Of a stretch of DNA of 52,633 bases, positions 51,188 through 52,633 are shown piece by piece. The stretch comes from a bacterium (GTDB lineage: Bacteria; Vulcanimicrobiota; Xenobia; Xenobiales; JADMJV01): NCBI GenBank assembly GCA_018780265.1, contig JADMJV010000004.1:1-52633 (forward strand), written 5' to 3'. The position numbers were made by a program, and so were the translations under genes. The stretch's first letter is position 1. Every line of letters begins with the position of its first letter. Below the pieces are notes generated by a model that saw only the letters and a list, made by a program, of their open reading frames with translations, did not search any database and was not told where the DNA came from.

Positions 51188-51777
51188 ACAAGGATTTGTA
51201 GCGCCCTGTCCAGTACCTGGTCGGCGCTCCATCCATCGGTTTCCACGATAACCCCGGACTCCCAACTCTGAACCAGCTCAGCCAGGCGTTTCTCGATGGC
51301 CAGAAACTTCACAGGTTTGCGAAAGGCCATCAAGTCGTGCAGGTCGTTGTTGGCCCGACTGCGCAGGCGACGCTCTCGTTCGGCCAGCGAGGCGGTCAAA
51401 AAGAGGGCCCGGTCAAAGCGAGGAAAGGCTCCTCCTTGTGCTTCCATCAGTTGAGCCAGAGCCGGTGAACCATAGAGTTGCTCAAAGGCCAGCGTGCGCA
51501 GCCAGCACGAATCCTGGAGATGCACCTGATTCAATGAAGGCGACTGAAAGTGTCGGCCATCCCAAACCATGCTGGACAGAAACAGGGCCCCCGCCTCCAC
51601 CCCGCCAAAACCTTCATCCCAGCGCACCAGATCGCGCGCCACCCGGCCGCCAGGGTTGTCGGGACAAAACTGGCCGTTGCAAATGCGAACACCGTCCCCG
51701 TAGTGTCGTTGCAATCCTTCGATCAGGGTGGACTTGCCGGCCAGGTCCAGGCCTTCCACCAGTATCATGCGGCCCAT
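51184..51777 (-). CDS. Thymidylate-kinase-like P-loop kinase
   Basis: 197 residues. MILVEGLDLAGKSTLIEGL is the P-loop of the dTMP kinase group, followed by a charged FDRALFL strand and ERERRLRSRANND lid-like arginines. The usual DR(Y/F) motif of true dTMP kinase is not seen and the protein is diverged, so the substrate may be another nucleotide or a small molecule. Starts inside the 3' end of the upstream gene (13-base overlap). Confidence 0.65.
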   Translation of the reverse strand: MGRMILVEGLDLAGKSTLIEGLQRHYGDGVRICNGQFCPDNPGGRVARDLVRWDEGFGGVEAGALFLSSMVWDGRHFQSPSLNQVHLQDSCWLRTLAFEQLYGSPALAQLMEAQGGAFPRFDRALFLTASLAERERRLRSRANNDLHDLMAFRKPVKFLAIEKRLAELVQSWESGVIVETDGWSADQVLDRALQILV

Positions 51778-52633
51778 GCTTGCAGATCCTCCACAGTGAA
51801 CGAACTGGGTGAGGTGATCAATTGATAGAACTCCCGGTGACTCAAACCGCAGCGAGGGTCATAGTAACTCTTACGGTCCCAATGGCGAAGATCGATCTGG
51901 TCCAGTTCGTGCATGCTCATGGCGGCCAGTTTCCAAAACGGGGTCGAGCCCGTAAAGCGCGGTTTGATGCCAAGATCGGTCAGCACCCGCAGCGTATGGA
52001 GCAAATCGGCCCGGGTCTGACCGGGCAGACCGATCTGCACATAGGCCTTGGGAGGCGTAGGACACCACCCGGCGCAGTTGATGGGACAGCCCCTCGACAC
52101 CATAAAACTCAAATCGTCGGTGCTCTTGCTGCGCTGCACCCGCGACAGTCGATAGACGGCCGGGTCAATTGCATCAGGGGCCGGAAATGGCCAAAATTCC
52201 GGATCCAGCACTTTGCCAGCGTCGGTGGTATGCCACAACTGCCCATCGCGACAAAGCACCCCGTGTTCGGGCGCCAGTACCTGACCAAGCCTGTCCACGG
52301 CATCGGCAATCACCCGTTCGGGGTCGCCGTTGACCACAATCAAGTCAAACTCGGGCCGCTGAAAATAGAGGGGAATGAAGTTGCAGGCGTCTCCCCACAC
52401 AACAATGCGAGTGGTGGGCGAAATGGAGCGGACAGTGCGGGCCATCTCCAGGCCAAAACGAGCTTCCCAGGGGCGACACCACAAGACCAGATAGTCTGGG
52501 GTCGGCCCACTCACGAAATGGCGAATCACGGTACGCTCGGTGGCTCCGTGAAATCCGGCCGCTTCAATGGCCACCTGATCGGCCGGAAATCGGTCGCGCA
52601 CGTACTGTGCGGCCGCCGAAAACATGGCCTGAT
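51765..52633 (-). CDS. B12-binding/radical-SAM protein with an internally shortened core, 5' end cut by window
   Basis: At least 286 residues; the first ATG is at 52625 but the frame is open to the edge and the domain looks short at its start, so the true start is probably outside. The first half fits a cobalamin-binding Rossmann domain (DYLVLWCRPWEARFGLEMARTVR, RIVVWGDACNFIP, DLIVVNGD). SRGCPINCAGWC then gives C-x3-C-x3-C, one residue more than the standard C-x3-C-x2-C. Only about ten residues later comes IGLPGQTRADLLHTL, normally 100-150 residues further on. Most of the radical-SAM barrel is missing, so activity is doubtful. Operon with the kinase. Confidence 0.65.
   Translation of the reverse strand, partial: QAMFSAAAQYVRDRFPADQVAIEAAGFHGATERTVIRHFVSGPTPDYLVLWCRPWEARFGLEMARTVRSISPTTRIVVWGDACNFIPLYFQRPEFDLIVVNGDPERVIADAVDRLGQVLAPEHGVLCRDGQLWHTTDAGKVLDPEFWPFPAPDAIDPAVYRLSRVQRSKSTDDLSFMVSRGCPINCAGWCPTPPKAYVQIGLPGQTRADLLHTLRVLTDLGIKPRFTGSTPFWKLAAMSMHELDQIDLRHWDRKSYYDPRCGLSHREFYQLITSPSSFTVEDLQAWAA

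Noticed and set aside
1..52633. CRISPR arrays, insertion sequences, prophage
   Set aside because: No regularly spaced repeats, transposase, integrase or terminal repeats were found on reading both strands.

Overview
The window reads as a piece of a GC-rich chromosome from a Gram-negative (diderm) bacterium. Evidence for a diderm is an apolipoprotein N-acyltransferase, an outer-membrane beta-barrel protein, a SctJ/FliF-like lipoprotein and pseudopilins. Many genes overlap by ATGA or GTGA and GTG/TTG starts are common. I cannot name the lineage from the sequence; an uncultured deep-branching phylum is plausible. No insertion sequence, prophage or CRISPR array was seen.

Layout. 1-2.3 kb: small hypotheticals and a low-information gap. 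2.3-7.8 kb: lnt, an orphan SdhA/FrdA flavoprotein, a phospholipase-D-like protein and a two-gene chromate transporter. 7.8-13.2 kb: two glycine-zipper proteins with STAS and PilZ neighbours, then an unrecognised membrane protein behind a strong promoter. 13.1-17.4 kb: an operon of a calpain-like protease plus an exported rhodanese whose active-site cysteine codon is an in-frame TGA (candidate selenoprotein), an alpha/beta hydrolase and a GHL10-type glycosidase. 17.5-21.3 kb: CoA-disulfide reductase/rhodanese, two UspA proteins and a GGDEF-PilZ protein. 21.5-26 kb: a minor-pilin operon and a beta-barrel. 26-34 kb: glycine-zipper or coiled-coil proteins, a SctJ/FliF-like protein, a decayed SDR gene, an XRE-nuclease fusion and a receiver-pseudokinase. 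34-41.5 kb: an acyl-CoA synthetase with two inserted glycine-zipper modules, a glycine-zipper/permuted-papain protein, a double PilZ protein, a deaminase, tRNA-Arg, another glycine-zipper protein and a PG-binding/GH114-like protein. 42-47 kb: arginine operon argC-B-D-A-J running into an S9 peptidase. 49-52.6 kb: ClC channel, Nudix, thymidylate-kinase-like protein and a shortened B12/radical-SAM protein.

Three things stand out. (1) AATTGCTTAT, usually followed by CA, occurs 12 times on both strands, in different reading frames and between genes; it behaves like a DNA uptake sequence or another chromosome-wide signal. (2) The TGA-containing rhodanese continues in frame through the whole domain and has a hairpin after the TGA. 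(3) A set of proteins shares a short N-terminal leader of the type M-[KQ]-[ILV]-[QNT] and glycine-zipper modules; two of them carry enzymes, which suggests a shared membrane-association or delivery scheme.
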